From Flavobacteriales bacterium (GTDB lineage Bacteria > Bacteroidota > Bacteroidia > Flavobacteriales > UBA1820), in NCBI GenBank assembly GCA_017620815.1, contig JAGAUI010000003.1:1-34500 (forward strand): a DNA stretch of 34,500 bases, written 5' to 3'. The notes beneath the pieces are model-generated. The model was not told where the DNA came from, made no database searches, and saw nothing but the letters and a program-made list of their open reading frames with translations. Both the position numbers and the translations under genes were made by a program. Below, in pieces: positions 32,955 to 34,500 of the stretch. Position 1 is the stretch's first letter, and the number at the start of each line of letters is the position of its first letter.

Positions 32955-34307
32955 ATGAATACCGCCATAGAACTAGGCACAGGGAATATAGCTAGCCTAC
33001 TACGCAAATATGCCATACCGTCCATCATAGCCATGACAGCATCATCGCTCTACAACATGGTGGACAGTATATTCATAGGGCAAGGTGTAGGTGCATATGC
33101 CATATCGGGGCTTGCTGTTACGTTCCCCCTTATGAACCTATCGGCAGCATTTGGGGCGATGGTAGGTGTGGGAGCATCTACGCTTATATCTGTACGACTA
33201 GGACAGAAGGACTACTCCACTGCTCAAAAAGTATTGGGTAATGTGCTAATCCTAAACATAGTAATAGGCATACTTTTCACTATCTTTTCTCTGCTTTTCC
33301 TAGACGATATACTTTACTTTTTCGGGGCGAGTGATAACACCATCTCTTATGCAAGAGATTATATGGAGATAATCCTAATGGGGAATGTCATAACACACCT
33401 CTATCTAGGGCTTAATGCAGTGATGAGGGCTTCGGGACATCCTCGCCGTTCTATGTATGCCACTATCTTTACCGTGGTGCTTAACACTATACTTGACCCT
33501 CTGTTTATTTTTGTGTTTGACTGGGGGATAAGAGGTGCTGCGATAGCTACTATTATAGCACAAGCATTGGCACTAATGTGGCAGTTGTATCTTTTCTCAA
33601 ACCAAAAAGAACTCCTACACTTCCATAAAGGCATCTACCGCCTCAAAACCAAGATAGTAAAAGACACCCTCACCATAGGACTTGCTCCATTTATGATGAA
33701 CACCGCTGCCTGCTTTATAGTGATACTGGTAAACAATACCCTCTACCGCTATGAAGGAGACCTAGCGATAGGTGCTTATGGTATCATTAACCGCCTAGCA
33801 TTTTTATTTCTCATGGTGATGATGGGCTTTAACCAAGGCATGCAACCCATAGCTGGATACAACTACGGAGCTGGACACATAGACCGCCTCTTTAAGGTAT
33901 TCCGCCTCACTACAATATGTGCATGTACAGTATCCACTGCTGGCTTTCTTATGGCTATGATAATACCTCGCCTAGCAGTAGGCATATTTACCAATGACAC
34001 GTCTCTTATAGACCTATCGGTATTTGGGTTACAAGTGAGCATGGCCGCATTCCCCGTGATAGGCTACCAGATAGTTACATCCAATTTCTTCCAAAGCATA
34101 GGCATGGCAGGAAAAGCAATACTACTATCCCTCACACGCCAAGTGATATTCCTCATACCACTGCTTATAGTACTCCCACATCTATGGGGAGTAACAGGCG
34201 TATGGGCTGCCCAGTCGGCATCAGATTTTCTGGCATTCATAATGGCATTTGTAATGATGCAACACCAGATAAAAGTTTTCAAAAAACAAGGTTATACCAT
34301 AAATTAA
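32955..34307 (+). CDS. MATE family efflux transporter
   Basis: A 450-residue inner-membrane exporter with about twelve hydrophobic segments in two similar halves. The N-terminus IASLLRKYAIPSIIAMTASSLYNMVDSIFIGQGVG is the typical first helix of the MepA/NorM-like group, and the second half has the matching MMGFNQGMQPIAGYNYGAG segment. MATE proteins export cationic drugs and metabolites using sodium or proton gradients; the substrate here is unknown. It appears to be a single-gene unit with its own promoter box. No GC-rich terminator follows within the window. Confidence 0.93.
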   Translation: MNTAIELGTGNIASLLRKYAIPSIIAMTASSLYNMVDSIFIGQGVGAYAISGLAVTFPLMNLSAAFGAMVGVGASTLISVRLGQKDYSTAQKVLGNVLILNIVIGILFTIFSLLFLDDILYFFGASDNTISYARDYMEIILMGNVITHLYLGLNAVMRASGHPRRSMYATIFTVVLNTILDPLFIFVFDWGIRGAAIATIIAQALALMWQLYLFSNQKELLHFHKGIYRLKTKIVKDTLTIGLAPFMMNTAACFIVILVNNTLYRYEGDLAIGAYGIINRLAFLFLMVMMGFNQGMQPIAGYNYGAGHIDRLFKVFRLTTICACTVSTAGFLMAMIIPRLAVGIFTNDTSLIDLSVFGLQVSMAAFPVIGYQIVTSNFFQSIGMAGKAILLSLTRQVIFLIPLLIVLPHLWGVTGVWAAQSASDFLAFIMAFVMMQHQIKVFKKQGYTIN

Positions 34308-34342
34308 ACTACATCTTAACTCATTCTCATAGAAAAATTATA

Positions 34343-34350
34343 TATATTTG
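34343..34350 (+). promoter_or_regulatory. Candidate -7 box (TATATTTG) near the right edge
   Basis: Exact TAnnTTTG match, 37 bases before an ATG at 34388. Whether that ATG opens a real gene is unclear. Confidence 0.35.
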
Positions 34351-34366
34351 CAACAGGAAGTTACGA

Positions 34367-34404
34367 AAAAGGTCTAAATTATTGAGAATGAATAACGACC
34401 TTTT
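34367..34404. other. Inverted repeat near the right edge (possible leftward terminator or leader stem)
   Basis: 8-bp arms AAAAGGTC/GACCTTTT enclose 22 bases. Read leftward, the stem is followed by TTTTT-type sequence and would terminate a gene ending at 34423. Read rightward, the loop contains the ATG at 34388. A second 9-bp repeat (TCATTCTCA at 34321-34329 and TGAGAATGA at 34383-34391) overlaps it. Confidence 0.35.
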
Positions 34405-34422
34405 GGTTGAATATGTATTGGG

Positions 34423-34500
34423 TTACGAATTAGCAATATACAGAGTGTTTTGGTCTTCTGCGTTTTGCATAACTTCAAATAACTCTTTCTGTATCGCAAA
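34423..34500 (-). CDS. Possible C-terminal end of a leftward gene (cut by window edge)
   Basis: Open from the right edge to a TAA at 34423-34425, giving 25 residues (QKELFEVMQNAEDQNTLYIANS at the end). Composition is protein-like, and about two thirds of codons start with a purine, more than in the competing rightward frame. A possible terminator stem follows. It competes with a rightward frame starting at ATG 34388 (MNNDLLVEYVLGYELAIYRVF), which has a promoter box upstream but a shadow-like, Phe/Ser/Cys-rich sequence. Too short to identify. Confidence 0.3.
   Translation of the reverse strand, partial: FAIQKELFEVMQNAEDQNTLYIANS

Overview
The window looks like ordinary chromosome from a member of the Bacteroidota, most likely order Bacteroidales. 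The evidence is the recurrent TAnnTTTG promoter box 20-45 bases before start codons, the near absence of Shine-Dalgarno sites, and lineage-typical families (S46 dipeptidyl peptidase, LuxC-type acyl-CoA reductase, DUF5683 protein after parAB, WbqC, SIMPL protein, stand-alone TrpB2). I see no rRNA, tRNA, CRISPR array, insertion sequence or phage gene. Most genes use ATA as the main isoleucine codon; gapA prefers ATC.

Layout. 1-6400: tail of a small gene, a PyrR-like phosphoribosyltransferase, a TRIC-family membrane protein, an M42 aminopeptidase, a coiled-coil membrane protein, a DPP7-like S46 peptidase, and a small membrane protein whose C-terminus is out of frame and resembles the partial gene at the left edge. 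6400-10300: pfkA-gapA glycolytic pair, and a Nudix hydrolase coupled to a LuxC-family reductase. 10300-13600: pyrE, an SRPBCC protein and dtd; a convergent alpha/beta hydrolase; tatA and a PAP2 phosphatase. 13600-17600: thiolase, a 7TM-HD (PgpH-like) phosphohydrolase, and a Bcp peroxiredoxin. 17600-19450: a leftward ECF sigma-factor cluster flanked by two membrane proteins. 19600-26900: a long rightward block with recF-dciA, parA-parB-DUF5683, and lepB-wbqC-ribF. 26900-32860: leftward double-ATPase ABC protein, trpB2, two lipoproteins and a SIMPL protein. 32950-34500: a MATE exporter and an unresolved edge.

The genes serve housekeeping functions: peptide scavenging (S46, M42), glycolysis, pyrimidine and flavin metabolism, chromosome segregation and repair (recF, dciA, parAB), protein export and processing (tatA, lepB), envelope stress (sigma cluster, lipoproteins) and probably cyclic-di-AMP turnover.

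No clear new biological system was found. The most unusual signal is in the gene junctions. Symmetric terminators between convergent genes carry extra matched arms outside the A/T tracts. Two convergent pairs overlap by exactly 18 bp and place the terminator inside the opposing gene. Several same-strand junctions join a terminator directly to the next promoter. A 250-base gene-free gap at 29850-30099 between two hairpins is the best place to look for an unrecognised transcript.
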